Below are positions 20,426 to 33,887 of a DNA stretch of 64,000 bases, in pieces. Below the pieces are notes generated by a model. That model was given only the letters and a program-made list of their open reading frames with translations. It made no database searches and had not been told where the DNA came from. The number at the start of each line of letters is the position of its first letter. Positions within the stretch are counted from its first letter, which is position 1. Origin of the DNA: Doryteuthis pealeii (Eukaryota > Mollusca > Cephalopoda > Myopsida > Loliginidae); the NCBI GenBank assembly GCA_023376005.1, contig CM042160.1, forward strand, positions 88,026,955 to 88,090,954, in the 5' to 3' direction. The position numbers were made by a program, and so were the translations under genes.

Positions 20426-21594
20426 TTTTTTTTACCAGCATGAAAATAAAAACTGAAGATTTTTTCCTTTTTTTTTTTCTTTTTCAAAAAACAAAACACT
20501 AGGTTTTTTTTTTTAAACTTTGACTTCGAGTAAAAAATCACCCCCCCCCAAAAAAAATTTTTCATATTTAACCAAGAAATCAAGAACTGATATTTTTTTC
20601 GGTACTCTATGAGGAAGTTCGTCCCGGTCCCCTGCCTCCAAATTTGCTGTTCGGTGATGTATCAAATTTCAACCCCAACTATAACCGCTAGAGCGGTGTT
20701 ACTTGAAAGAAAACAACCAACTCAAATAACAATCCCAACTATCGTATCGATGCCTATTTGGGGGGGGGGGGCTTTTTTGTCTTAATTCTAATTTTTCTTT
20801 TTTTGTCGTAATTCTTATTATCGTAATTTGTCGTAATTTCAAAACAAGCTTTGCGTAACATAATTTCATTAATTTTTTTTAAACATTTTAAAAACAAACT
20901 AAAAGTTTCTCGGCATATAACAGGTGTGTTTACGAAGTTACAAGCATAAATAAAAGATATCAATCGAAAAAGAAAAAGAAGATCGTGAATGATAATACTA
21001 TTAGATAAAAATAATAATTTTACAATTCAAAATATGAGATTTTAAAATGTTAAATTCTGAGATAATAGGAAAAATGAAAATATATGCTTACATTAACGAG
21101 ACGAAAACTTAGGCAGAGTGAAGGTTGTCTTGCTACGAATTGTTTTATTTACTAAGGATAAAATTTCCCAGAATTTTGATTTCGTTTCAGTTTCTAGGAA
21201 AATTACGTCATTTTTTAAACGTGGCTACAAGCAACAATTCTAGGAAACTACGAGTTAATTACCTCCACTACCAATTTACATTTAGCACAAAAGAAGAAAT
21301 GCTAAATTATTTCCCCCACAAGATCTTTCTGTAATAAGTAGTTAACTTAACTAACTACTATCTATTACTATTTACTACAGAAAGATTAACTATTATTAGG
21401 CATTTCTGCAGTACGTAGCCTATAGTAAAGAATTCAGTTAACTAAATTACTTACTACAGAAAGGACCTGTGCTTCCTAGCCGAACGCTCTACCAACTGAG
21501 CTAAACCAGCCCTTAACCCCTAACTACAGAAAAAAAATCTTTTCTATAACTTAAAGAAATGATAGGAAAAAATTATGATATATTTTATATGGTG
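20426..21594. other. Intergenic, no gene; small tRNA-like relic
   Basis: AT-rich with homopolymer runs (a G-run at 20761-20770). 21465-21520 looks like an inverted tRNA-derived fragment ('ctctaccaactgagctaaac'). The ORFs here are unsupported. Confidence 0.4.
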
Positions 21595-23110
21595 AACCAC
21601 CATATATACCACCAATTTGACCCTGTAAAATTTATCCCCCCCCCTACATTTAACACAATGAAACTTGCAGAAAAATTAATATTTTAATGAAAATTTTTTT
21701 CCATTCGAAAGAAAAAACATTAAACAAACTCCTGATGATACATTTTACATTTTTTATCAGCTTACGAAAATAATGAAAATTATGATTGAAAAACAACGTT
21801 TTCATTTTTTCACTGTTAAATCAACTGAAATTTAACGTAGCTAAAAACAAGTTACAATAAGAGTTTTTTTTTTTTTAATTGTTTTTTTTTTTTTTACGAG
21901 ATTTTTGATAAACAAAGTTCGGAAATAATTATTTCCGTTTTATTCAAGATGGCCTAAAACGATCAATTGGTGGTCCCTAGAACGCCAACGGAAAAAAGTG
22001 GCACAGGTAACATGATACAGACAGGTAAAAATAGCACAAGTGAAAAAAGAATAGGGGAAAATATTACACAATAAAAATATGTCACTGTAATGGTCGATGG
22101 GTTTATGTATATAAGAAAAATTGTGATGCGCACGTCATTTATTTAATCAATAAATCAGTAAATACTCAGTAGGTACCACCAATTTGACCCTATGCAATTT
22201 ACCCCCCCCCTACATTTAACACAATGAAACTTGCAGAAAAATTAATATTTTCTTGAAAAATTTTTTCCATTCGAAAGAAAAAACATTAAATAAACTCCTG
22301 ATGATTTTTTAAATTTTTTATCAGCATACGAAAATAATGAAAATTATGATTGAAAAACAATGTTTTCATTTTTGCACTGTTAAATCAACTGAAATTTAAC
22401 GTAGCTAAAAACAAGTTACGATAAGAGGATTTTTTAAAAATTCTATGAAAAATCAATTAATGGTCCGATTTTCACGAAAATTTCCATAAATGTTTACCAT
22501 TGGATGTAAATACATCTGAAATAGTTTTTTTCTAAAATATATTAGGGGAAATATTTTTTTACGATGTCTATCACCCCCTATTTTATTTTATGAGATAAAA
22601 AAAAATGATGTGGAAAAAAAAATTGGTTTTTTTCTATAAAGATAAGAGTCTGAATAACTATATCAATGAAATTGCATAACGTACCGAATTATAGTTTTTT
22701 CAGGAAAAAATAATGAAATCGGAAATAAAAAGTGCAAAAAAAATGTCATAATATTAATATTTGAAAACTTTTTTTTTCTTATGTAATTGGTATGTACTAT
22801 ATTCTATTAAATTGTCAAAAAAAAAAAAAATTTTTAAGAAATTAATTTTTACGAGATTTTCAATCTTTTGTGTGATTAAATATTTTCATTTTCTGCGTGA
22901 AATAAATTAAATTTTTTTTTTTCCTGTGGAAAAAAATCAAAATTTTCACGTATATTTAAAAACATGAATTTTAGAATTCAGGTGAACTAAAAGTTGGTCC
23001 GATCCGTGCTCGATTAATATTTTAAAAAGAATTTGTAATTTTTATTGTTGAATAGTAATGTGTGATTCTTAGAATATACGGAAGAGCAAAACTGACATAT
23101 GACGAGACGC
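21595..23110 (+). repeat. AT-rich repeat family R1, two copies
   Basis: 21595-21900 and 22180-23110 both start near 'accaccaatttgaccct' and run through 'aatgaaacttgcagaaaaat' and 'aatgaaaattatgattgaaa'. They match 478-1130. Between them (21900-22180) is unidentified AT-rich sequence. Confidence 0.65.
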
Positions 23111-24559
23111 TTCTCGGTAACTAATGTTTGTTTTTCTGAGCGTAAAATAATATTTTATTTAACTTTTACGACCAATTAGAATAAAAATAATATATTGAAT
23201 GATTGTTTTATCAGTTTTTCTCTTAGAAAAAATATTCAAATTTTCATTTTATTTTCGATTTTAAGAATTAATACTAAAACCGAAGACATTTTTTAACGTC
23301 AATTTCACTGCGAAATTTTAAGATTAAAGTTTTTCAAATTTTTATTCATAGTAAATTGTAATATTAAAGTTTTTAAAGATTTTATTCATTTTAAATTGTA
23401 ATATTAAAGTTTTTAAAGATTTTATTCATTTTAATAGAAAAAATTTGGCTAAAAAAGTTTGTCCGTTACACCCATCCGTACTTAGATGCATAACTGTAAG
23501 AGGGTAATAATATGTATTTCTTTCTCTCTAAATCGCGGCCTGAAAATTACCCTTTCGCACCTAATATGGATAGGTTTGTTTATTTTTTAAGATAACGATG
23601 TAATTTTTCCCAATCGGATAATTTGATCTTTGAATTAACTATTTTTCTTTGTAACAACCCTGTACGATCTTTTTTTAACGAAATTTTTGATAAACAAAGT
23701 TCGGAAATATCTATTTCCGTTTTTATTCAAGATGACCTAAACGGTCTGGTGGTACCTAATACTCAGTAGATACTAGTAAGATACTATCTAGTGATTTTGT
23801 CGTAAGAAATGTTTAAAATGACAAAACCACTTGCACTAGGGAGCGGATATACACAGTTTATTTTCATTTAATATTTCATTTGAATATATCCTAGATTTCT
23901 ACGTAGAAAAGAAAAGAAAAAAGTAAAAGAAACAGGTTTCAGTTCTAAGAATTAGAGCTATGTTTAAATAGTATTGTTTTTTGTTTTGTTTTGGTCTACG
24001 AAAATACCGATAACATCACCGAACTTTTCTTCTAAAGTATGGTGATCCAAAAGCGTAATAATACGTGTTTTTCTAATGTAAATAATTTATCTAAATTTAG
24101 GCTACAGTCCCAAGCCGATTATCGTTCAATTGTGTCGGATGTAAAAAGTGGCCGAATAAATTGTCCTTTATTATTAAAATGATATCACCCCAAAATTCCA
24201 ATTTTTTTTTCGCGCATGTTTATTGTCGCAAGAATTAATAAAATAAGTTTTAAGTGATTAAAATACGTATAGAACGAAAATAGCTCCGAATTCAATTAGC
24301 CAATGAGATTACAGATTTTATCTGGAATGTAAACATCAGCTGGTGTTCTGTGTTTATGAAATAAAAAAATGACCCTCAAAACCCCCCCCAAAAATTCCTA
24401 ATAATATGCTTTAGTAACTCAAGCAAACAATAATAATGCTTTAGTAACTAAAGTAAACAATTTTTTTTCTTCAGGAAAAATTTCAAAATATAATTTTCAA
24501 TTAAAGAACTGGCTTTTTAAAAAATTTTTAAATTTTTTAATGAACCTAAAAAGCGTAAG
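23111..24559. other. AT-rich intergenic DNA, no gene
   Basis: Contains a short duplication ('atattaaagtttttaaagat' near 23361 and 23401). No ORF of note. Confidence 0.4.
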
Positions 24560-24790
24560 ACTTTAGCCCCCCTACAGAATATAATTTACCAAAAATCAGG
24601 GAATTATCGGATTTTAATGAAACTCTCAGTGTTTATTTATCAATGAACGATCTTTATAATGCATTATTTATTTTATTTCAAAACTTTCTCATTTTTTTCA
24701 GGTCACTTAATTTTGACCCCACCTTATGTTGGGGGCATTTTCGATACTAATTACAGTATAAATAAAGAGATAAAAGACCGAACTTATGAA
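24560..24790 (+). repeat. AT-rich repeat family R2
   Basis: Landmarks are 'accaaaaatcagggaattat', 'tgatctttataatgcattat' and 'acagtataaataaagagata'. Other copies are 25480-25740 (+), 28070-28385 (-), 30780-31080 (-) and 35245-35500 (+), with fragments at 25800-25870, 29865-29935 and 40640-40760. No coding capacity. Confidence 0.7.
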
Positions 24791-24811
24791 TAGAAACAAC
24801 AAAAATTTACG

Positions 24812-25060
24812 CGATATGCGAAATACTATTATTTTTTTATTTTTTCTAAAAAGCAAATTCGCTTATTACTCATTTTATTTACGTGACTTGTTGTCACATG
24901 ATGCGAAATACTATTTTTTTTTTCTAAAAAGCAAATTCGCTTATTACTTATTTTATTTACGTGACTTGTTGTCACATGATGCGAAATACTATTATTTTTT
25001 CTAAAAAGCAAATTCGCTTATTACTCCTTTTATTTACGTGATTTGTTGTCACATGATGAG
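24812..25060 (+). repeat. Minisatellite, ~78-85 bp unit, three copies
   Basis: Each unit has 'atgcgaaatactatt', 'ctaaaaagcaaattcgctta' and a small palindrome 'acttgttgtcacatga'. Unit starts are at 24816, 24901 and 24979. The short ORFs on both strands are this repeat. Confidence 0.85.
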
Positions 25061-25479
25061 TCCACGTTTTCTTAGAAAATTTTATGCTTTTTGGAAAATA
25101 AAATGCACATAAAACATTTTTTGTCGCTAACAACTGTTGCTTCTTCTTCGCTGGAGGTGGCCATTTTTTACTTATTCGTATTCCGAACACACGATTCTCA
25201 TTCGCTTATTCCGTTTTCGGAGCTACTCCATTTTCATTCGTATTTTTTTACAAAGTAGTCCGTTTAAATTTTACTTTTCGCATAATATCAAGATATGCCA
25301 CCAATTGCGAAAACTTTTTATTAGCCTTTTTTGATTTTTAATTAATAATTACGCTAAAATTATTACCGCTAATTGTAGAGCATCGTAACTCGAAAACTAA
25401 GCCCTTTTTGACACCTGGGACTGTAGCCTAATTGGTAGGGATACCCAAAATGAAGCTAAACTGCGCTTTTGACAAAATG

Positions 25480-25870
25480 ACTTTAGCCCCCCGCCACCCG
25501 AAAATAATTTACCAAAAATCAGGGAATTTTCGGATTTTAATGAAATTTTCAGTGTTTATTTATCAATGAATGATCTTTATAATGCATTATTTATTTTATT
25601 TCAAAACTTTCTCATTTTTTTCAGGTCACTTATCCCCCCCCCACACCTTATGTTGGGGGCGTAACATTTTTTCGAGTTGGTCTTTAAGTTTTCTAATTAC
25701 AGTATAAATAAAGAGATAAAAGACCGATTTATTTATTATTTTTTACATTTTATTTTACGATTTTCGGTACTTATTTTCTGATAGTAAGGCCACCGTAATT
25801 TTTTGTTTTGTTTTGTTTCTATTCATAACTTCAGTCTTTTATCTCTTTATTTATACTGTAAATTTACGAG
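25480..25870. repeat. R2 family copies in opposite orientation
   Basis: A plus-strand copy at 25480-25740 is followed by an inverted end at 25800-25870, making a partial foldback. Confidence 0.6.
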
Positions 25871-26274
25871 GAAACAGTTCATTTTTACCAAAATATGTAT
25901 GGGGCGATAAGACTTTTGGACCACCCTGTACATTATTTAGTATCACTGTCACTTTAATGTTTGACAATTTTGTTGTTGGAGGCGGTAGTGGTGATTAATT
26001 CTATTTACGGCAACAATGTTTTTACGAGGCTGTCCATTTCCGAGAAGAGGGTGAAAAATTCCCGTTATATCTGACATAACGTATCAGCCTCGTTTTGAAA
26101 ACATGGCGCAAAAAATTTTCTTAGAAACTGAAAGTGAAGCTAAATTTTCGGAAATTTTGTTGGAAAATAAAATGGCGAAAACAGTTTGCAACAAGATAGG
26201 TACCAACATTTTTGACGTCATAGACGTATTTTACTAAATAAAATAAAATCTCCTGATTGAAAAAAACAAAACAA
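25871..26274. other. Intergenic; mariner-like end motif
   Basis: 'agacttttggaccaccctgt' at 25909-25928 resembles the terminal motif of Tc1/mariner-type elements; a similar motif is at 45888-45907. No transposase ORF is present. Confidence 0.35.
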
Positions 26275-26910
26275 AAACCCCTCAAGAAACCAGGAAATTA
26301 TTCGATTTTAATGAAATTTTCAGTGTTGATTATTTGAATAAACTGAACCCCCATTTTATGTCCGTGTTTTTGCAATAAATGTTTTATTTTTCTTGCACCC
26401 GTTATTTTACAATACAAAATATATTTTCTCTATTTATTTTAATATTCATTTCAATGTGCATATATTTTTATTTTGTGAGAATGTTTAGTTTTAAAGTGGG
26501 GGCTCGTTTTACAATTTAGGCATACATTGGATCCTTCTTTTATGACCGTAATTTTGTTTTTTCGTCGACGATGATTAAAATCTGACGTTTTTATTTTAGA
26601 GTAGTAAGTACCAAAGCCAAAAAGAAAAGAAATAACAACAACAAAAGGTACTATTCAACTTTTTACTCGTAAATTCCTGCGATAAAATTAGGCTTGGGCA
26701 TTTTATAGTAGGAATTTACGAGTAAAAAGTTAAAGTGTAAAAACGAACCCCCACTTTAAAACTAACCATTATACACATTGAAGTGAATATTAAAATAAAT
26801 AAATAAAATATATTTAGTATTGTAACATAACAGGTGCAAGAAAAATAAAACATTTATTGCAAAAACACGGACATAAAATGGGGGTTCAGTTTATTTTATG
26901 GTAGGAATTT
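26275..26910. repeat. Foldback element, arms ~180 bp
   Basis: 26335-26520 and 26735-26905 are inverted copies ('cccccattttatgtccgtgt' and its complement; 'ttttaaagtgggggctcg' and its complement). An inner inverted pair, 'tactcgtaaattcctgcgat' and 'ggaatttacgagtaaaaagt', is at about 26663 and 26709. Confidence 0.7.
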
Positions 26911-28069
26911 ACGAGCAAATAGTCCTTTATTACCATGAAACTTACATAAAGGTTAATATTATCTTAAAATTTTTTTGCACATTCACCCCCCCCCCAAAAA
27001 AAAAACCCAAACAAACTCCTGATGATTTAAAAAATATTTTTTCAGCTTACGGAAATAATGAAAATTATAAACGAAAAACAATGTTTACATTTTTGCACTG
27101 TTAAATCAATTGAAATTTAACGTAGCCAAAAAACAAGTTACGACTAGAGGCTTTTAAAAAAATCTATGAAAAATAAATTAATGGTCCGATTTTCACAAAA
27201 ATTTCCATAATTACACTTACCTTTTGGTGAAAATATGTTTGAAAAAGTTTTTTTCTAAAATATTTTAGGGGATTTTTTTTACGAGATCTACCCCCTCATT
27301 TTATGAAATATGAAGAAATTAACCGAACTTTACTTTTTTTTCTATAAAGATAAGAGTCTGAATAATTATATCAGAAGATTTTTATAAGTTTCTATACGGG
27401 AGTTTTTTTTTTAAGTAAAAGGACCATGAATACAGAACTCTGCTAAAAAATATCAATAAAGAAAGTGACCCCCCCCCAAAAAAAATCCGGACTGTTTTAC
27501 TTATTTTTCAAGATAACGGTGAGTAATTTTTCCCAATCTGATAATTTGATCTTTGAATTAACTGTTTTTCTTTGTAACAACATTTTATGTTCGTTATTCT
27601 TTTTGCGAGATTAAAAAAAAAGTTAAAAAAATATTTACGTTTCCTCCTTCAATATGGTCTAAACTAGGGACTGGCATTTTTGTCGTCTGCTACGAATTTT
27701 AAAAGCGAATTAGAAATAACTTTAATTTAGTATTTTTGCTATGAAAAATTAATATATAAAATTCGTTTAAAATGTGAAAAAGCCAGTTTAAAATGTTATA
27801 TTTTTAGATTCTAGAAATAAATATCTATTTAATGCAAACCTTATTTTAGACACATAAAGTAATAAGTTTTGAAGAAAAACTCTATTGAAAATGTACCCCC
27901 CCTTTTTTAAGTAGAAAAATATCAATGTATATTTTTTTCTTTTATAAGATAATAGCCAATTAAATAATTATCGAGAGTAAAAAAGAAATCTCCAAAAAAT
28001 TAATTATTTATTATTTTTTTACATTTTATTTTTCAATTTTCGGTACTTATTTTCTCATAGAAATCCACC
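26911..28069. repeat. R1 repeat and AT-rich sequence, no gene
   Basis: 26895-27400 is a degenerate R1 copy. 27700-28000 resembles 35590-35850 inverted, next to R2 copies at both sites, so R2 probably extends into this sequence. Confidence 0.5.
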
Positions 28070-28385
28070 GTAAAGATTTTTTTTTGTTTTTTTATTCATA
28101 AGTTCGGTCTTTTATCTCTTTATTTATACTGTAATTAGAAAACTATAAGACCAACTTGAAAAAAAAAGTTACGCCCCCAACATAGGGGGGGGGGTAAAAA
28201 ATAAGTGACCAGAAAAAAAATGAGAAAGTTTTGAAATAAAATAAATAATGCATTATAAAGATCATTCATTGATAAATAAACACTGAAAATTTCATTAAAA
28301 TCCAATAATTCCCTGATTTTTGGTAAATTATTTTCTGTAGGGGGGGGGGGCTAAAGTCATTTTGTCAAAAACGCATTTTAGGCTC
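28070..28385 (-). repeat. AT-rich repeat family R2
   Basis: Inverted relative to 25480-25740, with G-runs at 28187 and 28341 where the plus copies have C-runs. Confidence 0.7.
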
Positions 28386-29009
28386 AGTTTGCCAGTAACT
28401 AGACTCTAAACTGATCACGTAACATATTTTGGTGGTACCTACTACACGCTTACCCGATTAGGTACGGAGAGCTACGTCAGATTATGCATGCGCAAATGCC
28501 AAGATTTGTCTGCAGTACCACACGGCTAAAAATCTGTTCTTGGTAGAGAGAGAAAAAGAAAAAGTTTATTTACATTAACTTAGAAATAAACCTATTATTT
28601 TATTTTTAAAACGTAATATTCTTTAGCTTAGAAAATTGAAAGTTTAATTAAAAAAAAAAAATTAAATAATGTAAATTTCTGGTTTTACGAATATTTTTTC
28701 TTTATTTACTTAAAGACGAAGATTATTTTATTTACATTTATTTTAGGTACCGACAATTTGTGCACTCATTTTAATTAAAAAAAAAAACGAAATAAAATTA
28801 ATTAAATCGATTATTTAAGGTATTTTTTTTTTGTTTTAGTCGAAAACATAATGAGCCTCAGTAAAAAAAAAAAATATATTGATGTAATGAATATGTAAAT
28901 ACCTTGGTGCCCCCTCACTATAATCTGATTGAACAGTGTCATGTATAAATAGTCGACACTGTTATGGTACAGGCACCTCAGCCTATAAGCCCAGTGTGTT
29001 TCGGCCACT
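28386..29009. other. Intergenic, no gene
   Basis: AT-rich. Nothing is recognised. Confidence 0.4.
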
Positions 29010-29165
29010 GGACCGGCTAAGTTGGTTGATAGCGTCGATCCCAGGGGGCCGTCCCCCCAGGCAATACCTGTCCCCTCGATTTAAAGGGACAGGACTGGGT
29101 TTATTGCTCAGCGCCTGAGGCGCTCTCCTTGAGGGGTAATGCCGACGGGATCGACGCTATTTTTC
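29010..29165. repeat. Short element with ~14-bp inverted ends
   Basis: 'atagcgtcgatccc' at about 29029 and its complement at about 29147-29160 bound a GC-rich core of about 130 bp. Parts resemble 31255-31330 and 42170-42250. Confidence 0.45.
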
Positions 29166-29984
29166 TACCTACCACCCATGAGTCTCGACTTGTGGGTGGG
29201 CCCACGTAAAAAGGCCTTGTGTCGTATCGTGTACAAGTGGGGTACATGTAAATATCCCTAAGCTTACAACCTAAACTTACTCGCCAGACTACACCACGAC
29301 TGCTCGGAAGACGTATTGCTATTCGACGCATCAACTACTACTGCGATAATAAACCAAATACCAACTTCATAATATATCCCTTAACCCGGATATATCAAAT
29401 ATGTAATTTATTTTTAATACATTTTAAAAATGAAATTTGCCCACAAATGATCAAGTGAATATTCACGAAGCGCTCTAAACAATCCCTGTTATCAGCATTT
29501 TAAAACGTTCTTAAAAGTTTCTTCTTAGAAATCAATAACAAAAAACATTAAATACACTATATACAGAAAAATGACTAATTTTTAAACGAAATATCTTTTT
29601 TTTTCTAAACACGCAGAAAAAAAGACGCTCTAAAACTTCTTGTGGGTTGTTTACAAAAGAAGGGGGAAATGTCATGTGATCTATGTAAAGTTGGTAAGGT
29701 CGGTTTAAGTATTGTATCAACCTCAGAGTACTGCCAGTGATTAGCCAAGAGTTAGATCATATGATTCTGGCCGAGTCTATAAGTAGGAGCGCACATTCAT
29801 CACACACCTTATATCCAGAATTTCTCAATCTATTTTCTACAGTGGGCCAAGATTGATAAACCAAAAAATTACCAAAAACCAGAGAATTATCTGATTTTAA
29901 TTAAATTTTCAATGTTGACTTATGGGGTAGAATGAGGTTTAGGTATTTTATGGTTTAAATGTAACTGGATATTCTGGTTGCGTG
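29166..29984. other. Intergenic; R2 fragment near the end
   Basis: 29865-29935 is a fragment of R2. No gene is supported; the minus ORF at 29101-29334 has no recognisable domain. Confidence 0.4.
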
Positions 29985-30270
29985 TTCTTAGGGCTTTTTG
30001 CTTTGTACCCCATCTCATTTGGTGGTCGCACTGAAAAGAAGGAATTTAAGGAACAAAAAGAAAGAGACAAAGGTAGGAGGTAGTTTCATGACTTAGGCTT
30101 TATTGCCCGGGTCATAGTCGACCGTGGCAAAGGGATATGCCCCTGGCCGAGGAAGCGACTACACTCAGTTAAGGCCTGAACTCGAATGGCCGAGATATTC
30201 TTTTGGGGGTCGGGGGACAGTCCTTTATGTCGGATGGAGGGTTCTTCCAGTGATGGGAGTTTTTTTAAAT
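29985..30270 (+). repeat. Repeat family S3
   Basis: Inverted copy of 17945-18420, fuller at its 3' side ('gaatggccgagatattcttt' and 'ggagggttcttccagtgatg'). Confidence 0.65.
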
Positions 30271-30779
30271 TTTTTATATTTAAATTTTATTTTAGTTTTA
30301 TCTAGTCCCCACAGACTTATTAATCAACGAGTTCTTTCTTTTAAATTTCTGAATCATTTCAATCAAACCGATTCAATGGAAATAAATCGAAATTCTTTAA
30401 AATAAATATTACCGTTCGCGCCACCCATATGCGCATTGAGAAAACAATTTATATACCTCATTAATAGATACAATTCATTTAAGATATAAAATCCCTAATT
30501 CTAAGTTTTAAGTTTTATATTTTTAGATTCTAAAAACGAATATTTATTTAATAACAAGCCTACTTTAGTGTTTGTTATCTAATTATTTTGGGAGAAAACT
30601 CAATTCAAAAGTTAGGGCCCGACCCTTTTAGACAGAACAGATATCGATGTATATTTTTTCACTGATAAACTAAAAGGCAATTATATATGTATATATGAAC
30701 AACAGAGTAAAAAAATATCTCAAAAATTTTTTGTTTTTATACTTAATTTTCAGATTTTCGGTACTTATTTTCTACCAGA
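30271..30779. other. AT-rich intergenic DNA, no gene
   Basis: Nothing is recognised. Confidence 0.4.
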
Positions 30780-31080
30780 GGCGCCCCTGTAATTTTTTTC
30801 TTCTATTCACACCTTTGGTCTTTTTATTCATACTGTAATTAATTAAAAATTATATAACCCTACCGATAATTTGCGTCCCAAAAATTAGGTGGGCGGGGGT
30901 CAAAATTAAGTGATCTGAAAAAATCAGAAAGTTTTTGAATAAAATAACTAATACATTATAGAATTCATTCGTTGATAAATCAACACTGAAAATTTCATTA
31001 AATTCGGATAATTTCGTGATTTTTGGCAATTTTTTTTCAATCAGTGGGGTTAAATGTATTTTGTAAAATATATTTGGCAG
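30780..31080 (-). repeat. AT-rich repeat family R2
   Basis: A diverged copy with the landmarks 'aaaattaagtgatctgaaaa' and 'attcattcgttgataaatca'. Confidence 0.6.
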
Positions 31081-31489
31081 TACCTATTATTTAGAAATAA
31101 AACAATCAAATTCTATATTTGTATATAGATTTTACTAACAATTATTACATTTGTATCAACCTTTGATCATATAAATTTTTATAATTAATAATTAAAGTAA
31201 TTAAAAAAAAACTATTTTAAATCATGACACCACCAAGTCATGATGCGACACAAGGTCTTTTTTTAAAACTGGGGAGCCCTTTTGGGGGCACTTTGGGCAA
31301 TAAAACCCTCCCCTTTAAATCGAGGGGGCAGGTGTTATGTTGAGGAATGACCGTCTGGGATCATGCGGTTAATTTGTTCAGGGACCGGCTGGATTTTCAC
31401 TGAGACCAGTTGTTGCATAGTCTTCTTCATCACTTACTTCTATATCTTGGACATTTTTTCCGATGGCCGTCTTTGGTATTTTCTAACAT

Positions 31490-31921
31490 CTTGTCTAGCG
31501 TCTGGTCTAGCGTCTGGGGACTTCGGGTCTGGTCTTCTATTGGGGATTTCTATTTATCAGAAGCCCTGTGTCATTGTTAGTTTTTAGAGGTAACAACACA
31601 AGACTCCGATTTGCTTTGATCTTACTTTATTTTTAAATCCCCAACCAGACATCTGCGTAGATTAAGACGGGAGCGCGTGTAACGCGACTTACCCTTCCGT
31701 CGAGCTCGGCTGCTAGTCTCTAACTAACTGAAACTTACTTACTATCTAAACTGAAAGAGAGGGTCCTCTCTACCGGTTCTCACGGCTATCCCCGGAAGAT
31801 AGGGTTAGGACAAAGGTCAAGCTTGTCACTCAATCTTCAAGGCCGTCAGCTGCACTTAAAACGCCATCTTGTTTCTACACTAATGTACACAAATATTAGG
31901 AATCTAATAATTATGTAACAC
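31490..31921 (-). mobile_element. LTR-like repeat, copy 1
   Basis: Shares its whole length with 52810-53272. Both contain 'ggggatttct', 'tatcagaagccctgtgtcat', 'tcgatttgcttt' or close forms, and end at 'ggaatctaataattatgtaa' then CA. Read on the minus strand it starts TGTTACATAATTATTAG, a typical LTR start. Internal reverse transcriptase sequence is absent, so it is probably a solo LTR plus a little leader, or a 5' fragment. Confidence 0.5.
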
Positions 31922-32093
31922 AGTGAGTGCCCCCCCCCCGAGAGAAACTGTCTCAACTTTTATGCCTCCCAAATAGTCTTAGCTGAGCGAACCACTCGAA
32001 CTAACAGAGGGTGACAGAAATCTTACAACAGTAACCACTCACAATCTGGAGGGTGCAAGTTCAATACGGTAATATCTATTTTAAAACATTTCA

Positions 32094-32402
32094 GGTAATC
32101 TGAACATTAGCTAGATAAATGAGAGTAATCTCCCCTTGTTTGTTTCACTTTGAGGAAGCCGTTATGTTTTGGTCGGTCATTTTCATTTCACCGTAAATCT
32201 ACACTGAAAATACGAATTTGTTCGAATCAATACAACTGCATATTTTAACACGAAAATATCATAAAATACGTTCTTAGTTGTGCTTGCGCTTTATTTGAAA
32301 TTAACTTGATTGTTATTAAGAACACTTTTTATGATATTTTCGTGTTAAAACATGCAGTTGTATTGATTCGAACAAATTCGTATTTTCAGTGTAGATTTAC
32401 GG
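32094..32402. repeat. Foldback element F7, right arm short
   Basis: Left arm 32094-32265 and right arm about 32318-32402 are inverted around a loop. The complete form is 47448-47855, and a single end is at 62492-62580. Confidence 0.75.
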
Positions 32403-32470
32403 TGAAATTAAAATTGTTAATTGTTTTATTTTCTGGGGTATTGAGCGCTCATCAGGATCATATGGTGTCG

Positions 32471-32740
32471 TCAATACTTCAGATGTTGTTTCTTCTGAAA
32501 GGTTTGACGGAGGTGTAACGGTAACTGTATCATCATCCCTTTATTCTCTAGGCACTTTGTTAGAGTCCTAGTGGTGCAGCCATACAGTAGCACTGATACA
32601 ACTACAGCTTGGAAGAATTGTCTCTTTAACTTTTCAGTGGGATCAGATTTCCATATGATTGATAATCTATCTATGGCAGACCATGCCTTCTCTATATATG
32701 CATTAACATCACTTTCAAGGATTCCGTCCTTAAGCATCAC
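32471..32740 (-). pseudogene. LINE reverse transcriptase fragment
   Basis: The minus-strand translation contains DVNAYIEKAWSAIDRLSIIW, then KLKRQFFQAVVVSVLLYG and CTTRTLTK, the 'thumb' region typical of non-LTR retrotransposon polymerases. The homology stops after about 65 residues and there is no catalytic (YADD-type) motif, so this is a dead fragment. Confidence 0.8.
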
Positions 32741-33887
32741 AGGTCACCACCTATGCATTAACATCACTTTAAAGCGATGATAATGATGGAAATAAATTAT
32801 GGAATGATTACAAAATCAATCGCATTTCTTGTTTTGTTAAATATTGATCTACAAGCTTGTTCGTAGGTTTTTTTTCTTCACCCTTTTAAATTCCCTCATA
32901 GATAAGATTTTTCAAACAACCACTTTCAGGAAAGCATCAACATGTTCCAAAAAAGATAGTGTTGATTAAAAGAAAGAAGATAATTGATAAAAAAGATAAC
33001 AGTATGAATTTAAAAATATTTCATAATAAAATTATTTAAAAAAATTAAAAAAAAGCTTTAAATTAAAATAAAGAAATTCTTTAAACCTGCAGACATGGAG
33101 AATTCTAAGTGCCATATTTCTTTGCTTTTTGTTTGTTCCTTTTTTTTTTCTTTAAAATAAAATTTTAAAACAGAAAAAGAAAAAGAAAAAAAACTTCTAT
33201 TTTGTTGAAAGGTTATTGTCTCCTTTTGTGATGGCTTCTCCGGATTCATTTATCGCTTGCTCTTGTATAAGTGCCGGTGCTAATTCAACTTTTAATAATT
33301 CATAATCTTGAACAAAAGGCATCTCCACATTTTGTTCGATGAAAGTGGAAGAGCAATTTATGTATAACAAACAAACTAAAAAGCAAACCCTTTGACAATA
33401 GCCCGAGGATCCTCCTTGAAAACAAGATGTTAGTCTCCCGGTTGAGTTTCAGCGTTAGAGGGACCAGGTCTCTCCTTTAGGGTAGTTTTTGAATTTGTTA
33501 AATCTCCGTCTGGAGCCAGATCGTCGAGAGAAACGGTTGCTTGCCTTCCGTCTGGGTGTTGCACAAGTGCGTACTGAGGGTTTGCTTCTATCAATTCCAC
33601 TTCGTTTACCGTATCTGGTTGAGAGAGCCAAGAGGGAAGCGAGGTCCCCGCTGAACTCCGTCGCTGGAAAGGTAGAAATCTTTCGTGTGGGGTGGCGTTG
33701 TTTGCCGTGCACAGTAAATATCATATGGTGTTATAGGGCTGCTGGGAGAAGATTTTCTCAATTATTTATTGAGCAATTGTGGCTGAAGCAGCTAATTGAA
33801 TAGTTTTCCAAATAAAGCTCAAATTGGCCATTACCCTGTGGGTTGTACGAGGTCGCCCGGCTTATTGCCACTCTCCGTTCCAGTAAG
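32741..33887. other. Intergenic; GC-richer block 33440-33720 unidentified
   Basis: 33440-33720 has two overlapping ORFs on opposite strands (33455-33724, 33489-33803), but neither has a domain I know. It may be part of an element that ends with the hammerhead motif at 33888. Confidence 0.4.

Noticed and set aside
24812..25060. CRISPR-like array
   Set aside because: Units are contiguous tandem copies without unique spacers, in an animal genome.
33455..33803. Overlapping ORFs on both strands in a GC-richer block
   Set aside because: Open on both strands, which follows from base composition; no recognisable motifs.
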